Below the pieces are notes generated by a model. That model was not told where the DNA came from, did not search any database, and worked only from the letters and a program-made list of their open reading frames with translations. DNA of 64,000 nucleotides from Pomphorhynchus laevis (lineage: Eukaryota; Acanthocephala; Palaeacanthocephala; Echinorhynchida; Pomphorhynchidae). Position numbers and translations under genes: made by a program. Positions 1 to 14,100 of this stretch are shown here, in pieces; within the stretch, counting starts at the first letter, position 1; each line of letters opens with the position of its first letter. The DNA lies in the NCBI GenBank assembly GCA_012934845.2, contig WNNJ02001830.1, positions 1 to 64,000 on the forward strand, given 5' to 3'.

Positions 1-124
1 GTAATTTTAAAATTTAATTTTATAAGATAGGAATTGCATAAAATCTTATATAATTATTTATTAATTATAATTATTTATCTTAATTTTTAATAAAATACGT
101 AGACTCAGTTATATGATCTGATTA
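1..124 (+). repeat. Naiad-like terminal-repeat edge fragment
   Basis: AT-rich stretch ending in ATACGTAGACTCAGTTA and a TGATCTGATT tail. The same end is seen at 28575-28605, 33955-33970 and 34650-34680, and in reverse complement at the outer edge of the Naiad pseudo-LTRs near 52093 and 55590. Read as a solo, eroded element end. Confidence 0.45.
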
Positions 125-198
125 TTGAAACGGAAGATGCTCGAGGTCAATGTTAAATTATCAAAATTGAAATGGCAAGACGCCCCGCATGGGTAGAA

Positions 199-250
199 AA
201 TTTATTGAATTTTCGATTCCAGTTTGGAATCATCATCAGAAATCTGAAAC
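199..250 (-). ncRNA. Hammerhead-type ribozyme core at end of Penelope-like fragment
   Basis: On the minus strand CTGATGA (233-239) is followed by a six-pair stem GATTCC/GGAATC with a five-base loop, then GAAA (211-214 on the plus strand). This is the helix II and core order of a hammerhead ribozyme. It lies downstream of a GIY-YIG C-terminal fragment on the same strand, where Penelope-like elements are known to carry such motifs. Helices I and III are not clear, so activity is uncertain. Confidence 0.6.
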
Positions 251-423
251 AAGTAAAATGTTAAGGATATAAAAAGAAAACGGGTAAAAACAAATATGCA
301 CATTAGGTAGATCCTCACGTTGTGCTGCCAGGTCTACGAATGTGTTAGCAAACTTTACAAAGAACGATGCTCAATCCCGATTTAGAATTAAACCGTAGCT
401 ATCATTCTCATTTAAGCCCGGCT

Positions 424-580
424 TCAATTCTTCAATGTGACTTCAATTCTCCAGAGTGACTCGCATATTCGCCTTTCAAATTTTCTTTGGGCAGAATAGA
501 TAACTTCAACATTATCAAAATCAATATTGTGTCCTGTACTTAAGGCATGCTGAGCCACAGCTGAGTGGGCAGTAGATTAT
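424..580 (-). pseudogene. Penelope-like element GIY-YIG C-terminal fragment
   Basis: Minus-strand reading gives AHSAVAQHALSTGHNIDFDN, then EVIYSA and FERRICESL, ending at a stop complementary to 424-426. The pattern (SAVAQHA, TGH-I-D-D, RRI-ES) is the conserved tail of the GIY-YIG endonuclease domain of canonical Penelope-like elements. Only this tail remains, followed on the same strand by a hammerhead-type core at 211-239. Part of it is duplicated in inverted orientation just to the right. Confidence 0.7.
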
Positions 581-708
581 TATCTAGTGGGCAGCTGAGT
601 GGGCTGCGTACTAAGCGAGCTGCTTACAGCTGAGTGGGCATTAGATTATTATCTACTGCCCACTCAGCTGTGGCTCAGCATGCCTTAAGTACATGACACA
701 ATATTGAT
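520..708. repeat. Inverted duplication (large hairpin) of the GIY-YIG fragment
   Basis: Bases 520-586 reappear as reverse complement at about 642-708 with only a few differences, around a spacer of about 55 bases that itself holds further copies of GCTGAGTGGGC. The right arm is an inverted copy of part of the Penelope coding fragment, so this is a rearrangement rather than terminal repeats of a DNA transposon. Confidence 0.8.
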
Positions 709-2017
709 CTGATCAGTTCAAAATATTAAATATTTAACCTTGTAATACATAACTTTCATAAAAAAACAAAATTAGGTAATTACATGAACAAACATCTATA
801 ACATTTAACACCGATTTACGTAGTCTACAGATTTCAGTAGTCTATACACTACTAAAATATTTCTATCTTAATTTAATAAACGACATTAAAAATTCAATCA
901 TAAAGTAATTATTGAAATATTATATTATTAGTAAATAATATTAAATAATAATATTTAAATATTATTATTATAATATTATTAATATTATATTTAATATAAT
1001 ATAAATATTATTAGTAAATATTCTTGTGTACTAAAATAGATATTTATATTATTATCTATCATTGTTTATATTTACATTAACAGTATTGTAACATTTAAAA
1101 TATTATTTTAATATTTTTCAAAATATTTAGACTAAATACGTATATTTAATATACTTAGTTGGAATAGAATTTTAGAATTTTATCATTTAATTTAACATTT
1201 TATACATAAAAAGTTTTGTTTTATTATACACCCAACGTATGTACATTTATATCAAATTATTTGTATAAATACAAAATATACATATAAAGTCTTTATCTAT
1301 CAAATTTAAATATCAAATATATAAAAGAATGTGACAAATTATTACAATTGTTATATTGTAGAAATACTCATTATTTTTCAAATATAGTTATTTTTTTAAA
1401 TATAGTTATCTTTTTATTTATTTCTTATTAAGTAGTTTATAATAAATTGACAATATTACAATAATACATCGATTTAATATTCAATATAAGAATATTTTCG
1501 TTGTATAAAATATTACATAAAATAGCCAGAATTTTATACAATAATACTGTTAAAATACAATATGATTAATGTATAAAAGTTGTACAAATAAGTATAAATA
1601 TATGCGCAAAATAATTTTAAGCAAGTTATTAATCTATAACAAGCAAAATTAATTTAATTCAAGTCAGAAGTTGAGCTTTTATAGAATAATCAAACAATTT
1701 AAAATCAAAGATAAATATATGATTTTTTAAATAGTTGATTAAAAAGTTGAATTTTTTTAAATAGTTGAATTTTTTAAATTCAACTATTCCTTAATTTTTT
1801 TAATTAAGGATTTTTTATATTTATTAATTTTTTAAATTAATAAATATGATTTATTTTTATCTTTTTATTTTATATTATTAAATGAAATATTAATTTACTT
1901 TATAAAATAACTCATTTAATAAAATTAATATATATTAATATATTATTATATATTTAATATTATAAAATAACGCGTCATTTAATAAATAATAAAAATAATT
2001 GCTTTTTTTACATTTAG
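709..2017. other. AT-rich noncoding stretch
   Basis: Very AT-rich with runs of TATTA, TTAAAT and ATATAAT. It is probably intron of the nidogen gene, because the exon at 2018 begins in phase 1 after an AG. No coding or structured signal was recognised. Confidence 0.6.
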
Positions 2018-2146
2018 CTTTTAATTGCCATGCACAGTTTGATTGCCACAAGAACGCTAAGTGTATTATGCACAGCAGACTGAATAGATACATGTGCAGA
2101 TGTAAAGACGGCTATATTGGTGATGGATACAACTGTACTTTAAAAA
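2018..2146 (+). CDS. nid: Nidogen exon: EGF module
   Basis: A phase 1-1 exon, typical for an EGF module. It reads FNCHAQFDCHKNAKC, then MCRCKDGYIGDGYNC, with the six expected cysteines and the CxC and GYxGDG signature. Acceptor TTTAG precedes 2018 and donor GTAAGT follows 2146. Confidence 0.88.
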
Positions 2147-5100
2147 GTAAGTTGATTATTAATTTGTAAGTTCGACTACGAAATATCGAAAAATATTTAA
2201 TTAGAAAATGGTATTCGTAATCAAACACCAAAAAGTCAAGAAAATATGTAATCAGCTTAAACATCAAAAAGTCAAATGAGTTTGCTAATCAGTCATTAAA
2301 AAGAAGTTGTTTTTAGATGTATGTGTTAGTGACACAATGATAAAACCACGTATGTATAAATTTACAAGCCTTTGAAGATATTAATTTGACGTTTGTAAAA
2401 CTTGCTTTTTCACTAATGCGACGATAAATGTTCAATCAAAAAAGTTTCTTATTACAACAAACTAATGCTTTATCTAGAATTAGATAACCGGTTATTAATT
2501 AGAAACCTACCCTATGTGTGTGATCCGCTAGCCGGATCACTGTTTTTCATGCTGCCACTTGCAATGAATGTTTTTAATTTAACATGAATGCATCTGTGAG
2601 CTGAAATTCTTTTGATTGTGGCACGATATTATCCTCACAGGTATTGATCTTATTTTTGATACAGCAGGACGCTACTAATCAGTCTGGGTGGGTATCATCA
2701 GCTGCTGACCCAGACCTACATTTCACGTTTCGACCCTTATTATCTGCTTTCTCCGTACACTGATGCTGATCGGATTTGAACTCAGGACGTCTGTATCTTG
2801 ATTCAACGCTACATCCACTAAGCTGGCTGCTCCAGTTGTGTAGATATACATTTCTGTATATTACTTTCGGTAAGAGATAGTATTCTAACGATCTCCTACC
2901 AAACGTATCAAAAAATAGATCAATACCTGTGAGGATAATATCGTGCTACAATCAGAAGATAACTGGTATATTGACATTATAACTTTTAAACTCTTTAAGA
3001 TTCTAGATTATAATTCGTTTATGCTATTTAAATCTTAATAGATTAAATGTTTTGTTATTATAGATTCCTGTAGATATAGCCGTAAACTATGTGCACATGA
3101 TGCGATATGTGTTTATAATGACCATTTTAAGGAAGAAATGTGCATTTGCAAAGCTGGTTATATCGGTGACGGTTTAAGGTATGTAAAACATAAAATTCAA
3201 AATTATATATTTCTTATTTAAAATATAATATTTTAATTTCAAATATCATAATATGTTGATTAAAGAATTATGATAAATTATATAATTCTATGGTTAAAAT
3301 ATCTAATTTTTCTAATTTTAATTGACTTTTTTTGCTGACTAGAAGTTTGAAGTTGAAAATGACAGAATTTAAATGGTTATTTACAATGACGTTGTATATT
3401 AGTATACTATTAGGACAATTATAATTTGACAAATTGTATTAACACGATAAATCTAAATGATTGTTACTTTTAATGATTGTTACATTTAATGATCTGCATT
3501 TTTTACTGAAACAACACAATTTATATTTATTTCGAGTGAAATATTAATATTTTACTATATATGTTATAAATAACGTATATAATAAAATTATATATTATAT
3601 TTTAATATATATTTTAAAAATAGTAAAATATGTTTATATTTTACTTTATATTTTACTATAAAAATGAAAAGTAAACATATATTAATATGAATATATGATT
3701 TGTACAATATTATAATATTTGTATAATCACAAAAATATGTGACTTTTCAAAATATTTATTCTCTTTTAGATTTTTTAATATCTTTATTCAGTGTAATTTT
3801 ATCCACTAATCCTTTAAATATTGTAGACTTAAATTTATGTCTTTTTTATCATTTTATTTTATGATGGTTTTATAGACATTATATGAAAAAAATAATTTTA
3901 TTACAAGCTTTCAACACATAAGTTATTTTCAGGCAAACGGTAAAAACAAAAAATACTACTATTTATACCAGCGACTACGAAAGAAATATAACATGTCATA
4001 TTATCTGTGACGTCGATGCTTATTACAAAGAACAAAAATTTTATGTAATATGGCCAGTTATTGGAAGTTTTAGCTGCCAGTTCCGAACTAGCAGTTAAAA
4101 CTGGATCACTGTCAACTATTTACAAATACTAATTATTCAGATTAATTCCAATTTAATATAAACCATATTTCTATTCTACTGAGTTTGCCTGCAAGAAAAG
4201 TTTCTCTGACTTAATTCTTGCTCGTGGTAAGAAACTCTTTCGATTGATCACTGTCAATCTAAAGAGTGATTAATCTAAACAGATTGAAATGAGTTTTTGG
4301 AGTATCACCAAAATCCTCTAAGACGGTTGTTGGATTCTTAGCAGGGTTAAATCTATGTTCAATCTTTATTAGAGAACTCTAAAATCTCAATCTCACCGAA
4401 AATTGTCTAAAGATTATTGGAGATGGATCAAAAAAGGGGGAGAATTTTATTTGATATTTCGCTAACCTCTATTAGCATCTTCAGAAAATTTCTGAATATA
4501 TTGGAAGTATTTATCTTTATTCTAGTGTAATTTTATCGACTAATCCTTTAAATATTGTAGACTTGAATTTATGTCTTTTTTATGATTTTATTTCATGATG
4601 GTTTTATAGACATTATATGAAAAACGTTTTTTTTTATTATTGCAAGCTATCAACACACAGTGTCGTTATCAAACAAACAGTAAAAAATACCTCTATTTAT
4701 GCCAGCGACTACCAAAGAAATATAAGATGTCATATTATCCTGTGACGTCGGTGCTTATTACAAAGAACAAAATTTTAAATATATAATTATTTATATTTTA
4801 ACTTATTAACAGATTCGAAGATACAATATAACTAATATATGGATAGCTTAATATATGTCAATAAGGGTTGATTTAAATTTATACTTAGGATATCATCAGT
4901 AGAAGAAGCTCGAAGATGTGTATTCAGCTGTGGAGAGTATCTTGCATTAAAGTTATAAAAGTTGCTTTCTTAGCAGCCGTTCAAACATTTTGTTCTTAAT
5001 ACCTTTGAGTAACGTATCTACACCATCATTAAAACGATTTATATAAATGTTCATAATAACATATTCACGTGATATTTCTCTAAAGATCATCTGATGTGAT

Positions 5101-8100
5101 CATTATATTAAAAATAGGCTACTTTTAATATATTATGCAGTTATTCGTAAATATGACGCGTCTAAATATAATTTTAACTTCGTTGTAATTAACGAATTAC
5201 ATTTTATTCCAATGATAGCAATTCAATTGTCGTCATTTGAAATCGTTTCCGAGTATTTTGTTTTATTGAAACAAGCACTATTATTATACAACTTATTTTC
5301 TGTCATTAAAGGTTATAATATTAACTAATGTAGATTAATGCTAGATTAATATTGATGTTATATACTTAATTATTTATATTTTTATAAAAATATAAAAATC
5401 AATTATTATGAATTGACTAATAGTAATTTATTTTAATTTTTTTAAAGTAATATTTTTTTAATAATAATAAAATTTACATATTGAGGGTTATCCTCAAACG
5501 GATCCCGTGAAATTGTTTTTTGTTCAGACTTTGAAATTACTCTCGCTAAGTTGTTTCTTCATTATATCAATTATTCGTAGTATTAATATCTGCGCGTAAA
5601 GTATATGAGTATCGTCTGACAAATAATTTTCCCCTTATTGTCATCGAAACCGTCTTCGCGATTACAGTGGATATCATATTTTAAGATCTGCGAATAATTT
5701 GGGCATATTGGTCATTTTTATTCTCACTTTTTTTCTGGGCAATCCGTTTCAATAATTTATCAGTTGTCTTTCCAAAACCTCCAACCGTTGAGATAATTAT
5801 CGGCAAGAAATTTGCATTCTCGACTAATCTGATTCGCTCTTCGTACTTTGCGACTTTTCTGCGCTCGTAATAATCAAATGGACATTCATTTCTAGACCAA
5901 GCATAAGACGGAGCAAGTGAATTGTACATAGATATATCCAAGAAGGATCTCTCCGTAATGTGCTCATAAACTCCAGAGCAGCTTATATCAGCTCTCGAAT
6001 TTCTGTCTCTTGTAATTGTTGTCCTTTCAAATAGGATATTGTCTGTTACTGGACGTAACGTAGACTCTTTTATAACATTATGACATGTGGATCCAAGTAG
6101 TTGTGCGAACGCATTTACCACGGCATTGTGTCGGATAAAAGTAAAACCCATACTCTTACATGACAAGACATGCGAGACCGTAAAAGGAGATCCACATTGA
6201 CAATCCTTTCCAATAAAAGCGTGATTCTAATTATACCTTCCAGCCAGGGCATCATGGAAACTAGTAGAATTAAGGAATAGCTATCTCATATCATTGTGTG
6301 GGCTGAGCCAGGATGATGCTCCGATGACACTTGCATTTGGCATGACTGTCTCTAAGTACATTTTTGAGGAAGCGATCACCTCCTTTTTTACATTCATTAC
6401 CCGATTTTCTTTCTCTTTTCTGATTGGCGCAATTACGGCCTTTTGCAAAAATTGCAACTCCTCTCCATAATGACCGTCCATTGCTGGTTCACAAATCCTG
6501 AGGGAGTTTATGTATTCATCGGTTAAAGTGCATGTAATATCCCGGATTCCCGGGCCTCCGTGATGATTTGGAAGTGTTTAAATCTTCTCCATTTCTTTGT
6601 CGTCAATATGCATGCCCAACATCCTAGGGAATAACTTCCCAAATAATAACGAACGATAATGCACAAACCAGCTCGATTCTGTTTTGTAAGTTCGAAGAAG
6701 GTGAATCTGTCTGTGTTGCAAAGCTCTTGTAAGTAAAATGTATCCCGCAAAGGCCTCGTAATCAACTACTTTATTAAGCTTATTCATTTCCTCCACCCAT
6801 ACGTTGGCACATTCACAGCATTTATTTTCCACGAATTCTGAATTTCTAATAAAGCTACCGAGATATCTCACAATGTCATATTTCATTTGAACTTTGTCTA
6901 TGTTTAATGTATTTTCTTTCTCTACAACGATTCCGTCCTTTAAAAGTATAGTAGACTTGGCAGGATTGACATAATATCCGAATATTGGCCCTTTAGCTAT
7001 TAATGTTTCCCAGATACGTGCTATCTCATCTATCGTTCCAACACATGCACCGTCATCTGCATACCATTTATGGGTTGCACCTGGTGCAACCCTTTGCAAT
7101 TCATGTATTAGAGGTAAAATAGAAATGGCAAATGCTGCCATCGATAAAGGATCGCCTTGCGTAAACCGCTCTGAGGACAACAATGTGATATCACTCAAGA
7201 TTAACTGGGCAGGTACTCCATACGTATTTTTCAAAATACAATTTAACGAAGGACATACAATACATTTAACGAAGAGCCATTTTTCGATTCAGATTATTGA
7301 ATGCATTTTTAGCAGAAGTATGCATCTACTATTGTCTTCTTCGAAAGCATGACAAACAGAGTGTATCGCTGATTCAATTCCGCTTCGTTGCCCGGCACAA
7401 AATTATGTATCCATGCAAACCGACATGATATCCTCCCTTACGTGCTTCATTACTACTCTTTCTACAATTCTTCGTAGAACCTCGCCTATCCCAATAGCTC
7501 TAACACCTGGATCCTTGTCTACTGATATTAGTCTACATTTTATATATCAATGAGTTTCTGCGGATCTACAGTTTCCGTTGCTATTTTAATTGCAAAGTCA
7601 CATATTCACGAGGTAAGTCCTCGTTAATATTCTGATTGCAATCTAAAAAATATTCTGATTGCAATCCAATCGTAAGTATAAAATAACATTGCATAGATAG
7701 TCACTAAATAAAAATGTTTATCAACTTAACATGATATCTATTAACTTATATTATATAAATTATATATAATAGAATGAAATATAATTGAATTGCGTAAGAT
7801 TCAACAATCGATTTTCCAAGACATTTTACAAATTAATAGGATGCCCTTATAAAGCGGTTATTGAAAGCAGAATAAAAAATAAGAATAGAATATAATATTA
7901 TAATATATTAATGTATATATAAATTATTTACAATAATGTATATATAATGTACAATATTAATGTAATATAATATTAATGTAATATAATGTACTATATCAAT
8001 GTATATATTAATGTATATATAATATACGTTATAATAATAGAATAAAATTTCCTCAAATGGAAATGCTATCTTCGTTGAATCATTTCATATCAGGCTGTCA

Positions 8101-11100
8101 GCACCAAGAAATAAATGCTAGAATGAGATTTTCGCAAATGTCAAACTCACCGTTTCGAGCTAATTGGCTCTCATCAGTAGATCCAATTAGCGTCATTTAA
8201 ACCATACGTCCATTAAATTATAAAGCCAATTAAACATCACGTCCTTTAAATTATCCAAATTTTCAATAAGCAAGTGATTGTTGTGTGATGTCGATTAGAA
8301 AATGATCATAATTAAAGAAATTATGTGCTTAATACAATAAACCTTATAAAGATTTTTGAATTACAATAGGATAAATGTGGTTCGCTCTTATGATATTCTA
8401 ACGATATTGATCGCTTTAATCTTGAATCTGATAATAGAAAATAAGTCAATTCGTATTTATTATTTATATATTGTCTACCAATATGTGACAGAATGCGGCC
8501 GAAACGAAAATGACTGTGGCAATGATGATATTAGTAGTCAGGATGTATGGAATTGGAAGTCATGAAGGAAGGATTCTGTAGTTGGTTTTTGATGTGAGGA
8601 TCACCTTGTATGATCTAGCAAACATTCAATAGATAAGAAAGCATCCATAACAGGATCATCAGTCCCGATTTCAATCGATCTTAATCATCTCATAATCAAC
8701 TATCTATATATAATATATACAACTATTTATATTTAGTTGATCACATAATCATCTAATATATATTAATCAAATCAGCTAACTAAGATCGGCTAAGCTTACA
8801 ACATTAGAAAAATGTTGTATGATCAAATTAATAGTAGAAATTTTAACGTGGAAAATTAATTTTAAAAAATAATGAAACAAATTAATGAAACAAATTAATG
8901 AAACAAATAATTTTAGCAGTTTTACGATTTATTGTCTTTCAACAACTTTCAAGTTGTCTTTCAAAATCTTGAAAACGTATAAATATTACCAATGAATTTA
9001 TAAATATTGTAAGAATATTATAATATTGAAATGTAACATCATTAACATATTATTATAAAAATATTTAATTATTTAACTTGTATCAGATTCTAATTATATC
9101 TATTTTAGATGTTATACATTATCAAAATGTGATAGCGAATGTTCTTTAATGTTCACACAATCCAAATATCTTATTAACATTGAACTTACAGATGAACGAC
9201 ACTTAACACCAAAAGTTAGCTACATTGGCGGAATGGGTAATTTTCACATACTTAATTGGCATTTGAAATTGAGTATGTTTTGTTTACTCTGAAGTTTAGC
9301 TTTGGATATAACTCACAATTGTAAAAATAATATGATTTACTTATCTGATCCAATAAGCAGGTCGATTAAACGATGTTTTTCTAATGGTCGACACTGCGTC
9401 ACTATTATACATGGTTGGTTTATCTAAATTTTTAGCGTAATTAATAAATAAAAGATTTTAGTTCTTACTATTTATATTTACATTAAAAATATTTATTCCA
9501 ATAATTTATTAACTAATAAATTATTTTCAAAAATAATTCAATTATTATTTATTGATTAAAATTATTTAATTTAATTCATTAGCAATTGCCAAAAATATTC
9601 AAGGTAATAATGAAGTTAGCGGAAAGGTGTGTGCTAAAAATACCAATATGCCACTCTTAAATAATCAAAAGATTCAAATAATTAGAAAAGTTATTGTAAA
9701 AAATTGAAGTCGACTTTCTAATAATCACTGTTATCCTTTTTAGAAAACTAGCGTTAAAATATCAATATTTTAAAGTTAATATCAATGGATTTGAAGTATA
9801 TAACTAACATGAATATTGTAATTGCACTTATTAATTGCAATTACTAAATTTAAATTAAATTTTGAATTTTATTCTTTCAATTTAAAGCGATCAACGTATT
9901 ACCTTGGTATTCGCTTAAAATAACAATATTATGTTATTATCTTAGCGTAAGTTTGGAGATATTAATTGAGTTGGTGCTTTCGCTGTTGAAAACGCCACTG
10001 TGGTAAATATTTTTATAAATATAAAAATTTGTATAAAAATTTGTTTTTATGAATTTCTTAATTTAAAATATAACATATTTTTGATAAATATAAATATATT
10101 TATTTTCCCCATTAATATAGAACATAAGTACGTCTCGTAGCATTTAATTATTATTTAATTTTTATTGATTTTTATTCGTATTTAATTTTTAAACCACTAA
10201 AATGTAAATCACATTTAAAAATATTGAATTCCGTGAAAAATAAGTATTTTAAATAATATTATTTTTTAAGTTTTATTTTATATATTTTAAAACAGTTTGT
10301 AATTATTAAACTAATTATAATTAGTAACAGAAATAATTTTAAATTTTAGCTAAATAAAGTTATATACTAAATAAAGTTATAAAGTTATATACTTTAATTT
10401 TTTGCTGGAATTCAATTCCATAAATAAGTAAGTATTTGATTAGGTAACAAATTTAAAAGATTAAAACGTAAAAATATTTTGTAACATTTACTCCTGAAGA
10501 TGATAGCAGTAGGCTATCGAAAATTCAATTCTATAAATAACTAAGTATTTGATTAGGTAACAAATTTAAAAGATTAAAACGTAAAAATATTTTGTAACAT
10601 TTACTCATGATGATAGCAGTAGGCTATTGAAAATTCGATTAAATAAATATTTTACTTCACTCTCTCCACTAATAAATAAAAGATTAAAATTGGGAATTTA
10701 TAAGATTTTGTAATCAGGAAACAACTATGCTAATTAAAAAATTGTATATTCTTAGAAACGAAAAATCATACAACTTAAGAATTATGCAAATACTTTTATA
10801 CTTTCATAATCAGCTTTAAATATAGTAATAAATCCATGCATGTATTTTTTAAGATCTTCCTCAGCCTGAAGGATTAGTTGTGGACTGGATTTCTCAGCTG
10901 CTTTTCTGGACCGATTCGAAATTAAAAGCAATAGGTGTATCAACACTCGATGGGCAAAAGCGAAAAATCCTAATTCAAAATAATATTGAGAATCCCAGAA
11001 GTTTGGCAGTTAATGTGGATGAAGGGTAACTGATAAACTTATAATCACAATGCTGAAATACAAATTATTTAGTCACATCTTTTGGACTGATTTAGACAAA

Positions 11101-14100
11101 GAAAACCCGCGGATCGAGAAGGCAAATATGGACGGAAGTGAACGAACAGTATTTGTCTGCAAAGACATGTATCGTCCTGCAGATTTAACGTTTCATTACC
11201 GTTCCAATGAACTATGCTGGATTGACTCGATTAAAGGAAGCGTTGAGTGTATACATACAAACGGATATAATCGTAGAGTTGTATATCAGAACTCGAATGC
11301 AAAGCTATTTTCCTTATCCACCGGATTATTACATGTATATGCAACAGACTGGAAGAGGTTTGATATTATTGTGTTAATATTTTTATTCAAACATTTAAAA
11401 AATTGCTAATATTTGTGCTTGCGACATTTTTAAATTTTAATACATTTATAAAATAAATAATAAAAAATAAATTTAACATTATCAATAAAATACCGAGTAA
11501 ATTAGAAATACTAATAGAATAATACATAAAATGATTAATAAAATGAGTGTCTCGTCATGTTAAAGCTGAATAGTGTAAGTTGCAACAATAGATAAGCTGA
11601 TTATTCATACTTTTCGAACTACAAATCAATTCAACATATGAAAACTCTTCGATAATATAATCAATCTATTAAATCAGCCATCCCTTGATAAAACAAGCTA
11701 TGATTATTCTATATTAATCAAGAATATCCTGACACTTATCCGTTTCTAATCGTGTACTCGTAAAAGGGAATAATTTGATCTCTGTTAACTTCTTCTTTAA
11801 GAATAAGTAATGCATAATAAACATTTTGATTTCACAACCACTTAAACAATTAAAGTGAATAAAAAATTATACGAATAATGGCATATTTCTATAAGTCATA
11901 AATCAGATATGTTAATAAAACCACATACTGCAGTTTATAAAAATGCAGTATGAAAAATGAAATTATTCCATCGAATATTTAATGTTAACGTCACGAGTTA
12001 TACATTTAACTTTTAAAAATTATTACTTTATATAAATCTAAATTATAGAAAATCTTAAAATTAAATTTTTATTTTGAATTTTACTTTGGAATTTGACTGC
12101 GTCAAAATAGCCATGAAATCAGAGTCATTTATTAGTCAGTCCTAACTGGTGCTTCACTACGTCGAAATTATGTTTGGGAAATGACAAAAGCATCAAAAGG
12201 AGATTTTCTAAAATAGGCTTAAAATGAATAACATCATGATTAGCAGATTCGCATACGAATGCGACTAAGTGTTCTAACACTTAAATTTAAAACTTTTAAT
12301 CGAGTTGGAGAATTGATAAAATGTTGAAATAGTTTATAGATTAATGAAATAAACTATTTTACGATATTTTTTATCGTAATCATGAAATTTATTTTTTTAT
12401 CATAACCAAAAGCAAATTATTTGCAGTTTGAAAGTCGAAAACTATTGTCATGTAAAAATTAAACAAATTAAACGCCTTATAACTCTAAACTTTAAACTTT
12501 TATATAAGTTTAAGCTGTATAATCCATTGCACTGTACTTAAATTCATTTTTTAGTTCTCTAATGGAACTAAAAAATTAAAATTAGTTTGTTAACTAGTTT
12601 TCTAAATGTTGTAGACGTGGTTTCAATACTCCAACCTTACACTACATTTCTTTGTAGACTCCTTTATCTTCCTCAATTAGTTGAATTGTACTTAGCTTCG
12701 AACACTTGTACTTTCTCAAACAGCTAAATTTGTTTTAGCTTTGGGGTTTTCTCGAAAACACCGAAGCTAACTCCTTCATTTTTCAGATTAAGTGGCGCAA
12801 TCCACGATCGTAAAACACCATAAAGTATCACATCTGATCAATTCAAATTCCCGTCCAAACGATTATAAACATGTTGATGTACTTATTGCAACCAACATAA
12901 GAGTTCTTGCTTAATGTTTTTCAATGTCTCCATCCATCACGAATGAGTTTTCAGAGATTGAGAGACTTTAACGAAGTTAGATTATTTACATATTTTGGAC
13001 ACGCTGTTTTCGTTTCTTAATTCTATTATAGTATTTATTAAATTGTAGCCCGATTACTAGAGGCTAAGTGGCAAATAAGCAATCTCCTCATAAATATAAA
13101 TATCAATAAATGTATTATTACAAATTAACCTTTTATTTCCTACATTAGAATAATTTCTAAATCAGAGTCATTGAAATAATGCTTTATAAAAATGATAATA
13201 TTTTTCTGTGTTTAGCAAGACTATTTTAAAGATACCATTATTCGAAAATTCTTCCTTGGAATACATACATCCACCAGGATCTGGAAGAATCTTTGGGCTT
13301 ACCACTGCAACAACAAAATGTCCTACAGAATGTAAGTGAGCTTTTATATATTTTGATTTACGTCTTAATAGTTAGATGAGATGACTTGGTAGAACAAATC
13401 AAATAAGCGAACAGAGTCTACGTATTTTATACTATATATAAATCAAAAATAAAAATAAATAATTTTAAATAATAAATAATTATATAAGATTTTATTCAAT
13501 CAATATTTATATAACGATAAAATAAATAATTATATGAACTTTTATATAATTTATATTCGTGTAACAATAAAATTTATAATTAAACTTTAAAATAAAAATT
13601 AATTTTTATTAATTGACAAATAAATAACAGACGATGCATAAGAATAGGGATTATAGGTCATCAGGAGGAACTGCGATACTAATTATAGCGGTTAGTTGTT
13701 ATTTTAATTATAGCAGTTATTATATGGTAACTCCTGTTAATCAGGAGGATATATTACAGGATACACATAATAAATAAGTGGTTAGTGCATACCACATTAA
13801 CTTCTTCTTTTCCTAATATGAATTAAATTAATTCATGATATGAAATAATAAACCAATTGTTTCCTCTATTCCTGATATGCTTCGACATCCGATCAGGGAT
13901 ATTATTAGCTAGATGTCAGGCCAGAAAACAGATCTTCTGATAATTCTACCGAATATTTCCACGAATTAAGTGGTATGTGCACACCAGGAATGTTTGTCAG
14001 CAGAGATCTAAACGACATGGGTATCAGACTAATTTCTATATTAAATTAACTCATTTTCCTACATATACTCTCAAACGTCTGGCGAATTACTCCACGGATT

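Larger units (their letters stand above)
2147..3063 (+). other. Nidogen intron with foldback element
   Basis: GTAAGT...TTATAG intron. About 350 bases of it are the inverted-repeat element at 2609-2958; the rest is AT-rich. Confidence 0.7.
5681..7620 (-). mobile_element. Decayed non-LTR retroelement with restriction-like endonuclease
   Basis: Reading the minus strand from 7620 down: RT start (CRLISVDKDPGVRAIGIGEV), RT core (TQGDPLSMAAFAIS, WYADDGA), a thumb-like region, GASSWLSPHN, a CxCx7Hx4C finger (CQCGSPFTVSHVLSC), then a RADI ... FLDIS ... KVAKYEERI segment. This order matches a family of invertebrate retroelements whose C-terminus resembles the CCHC plus PD-(D/E)xK nuclease of R2-type LINEs. 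It is broken by several stops and frameshifts and lies antisense in a nidogen intron. Confidence 0.75.

Noticed and set aside
8356-8565. ORF ending TECGRNENDCGNDD that might be an EGF or LDL-A exon
   Set aside because: Exons 3064-3178 and 9109-9236 join in phase and complete the EGF without it; its cysteine spacing fits neither module and no convincing splice frame exists.
10862-10864. CAG as acceptor of the LY repeat 2 exon
   Set aside because: It would break phase with the donor at 9413 and lose the DLPQ residues that match other nidogens; the AAG at 10851 fits.
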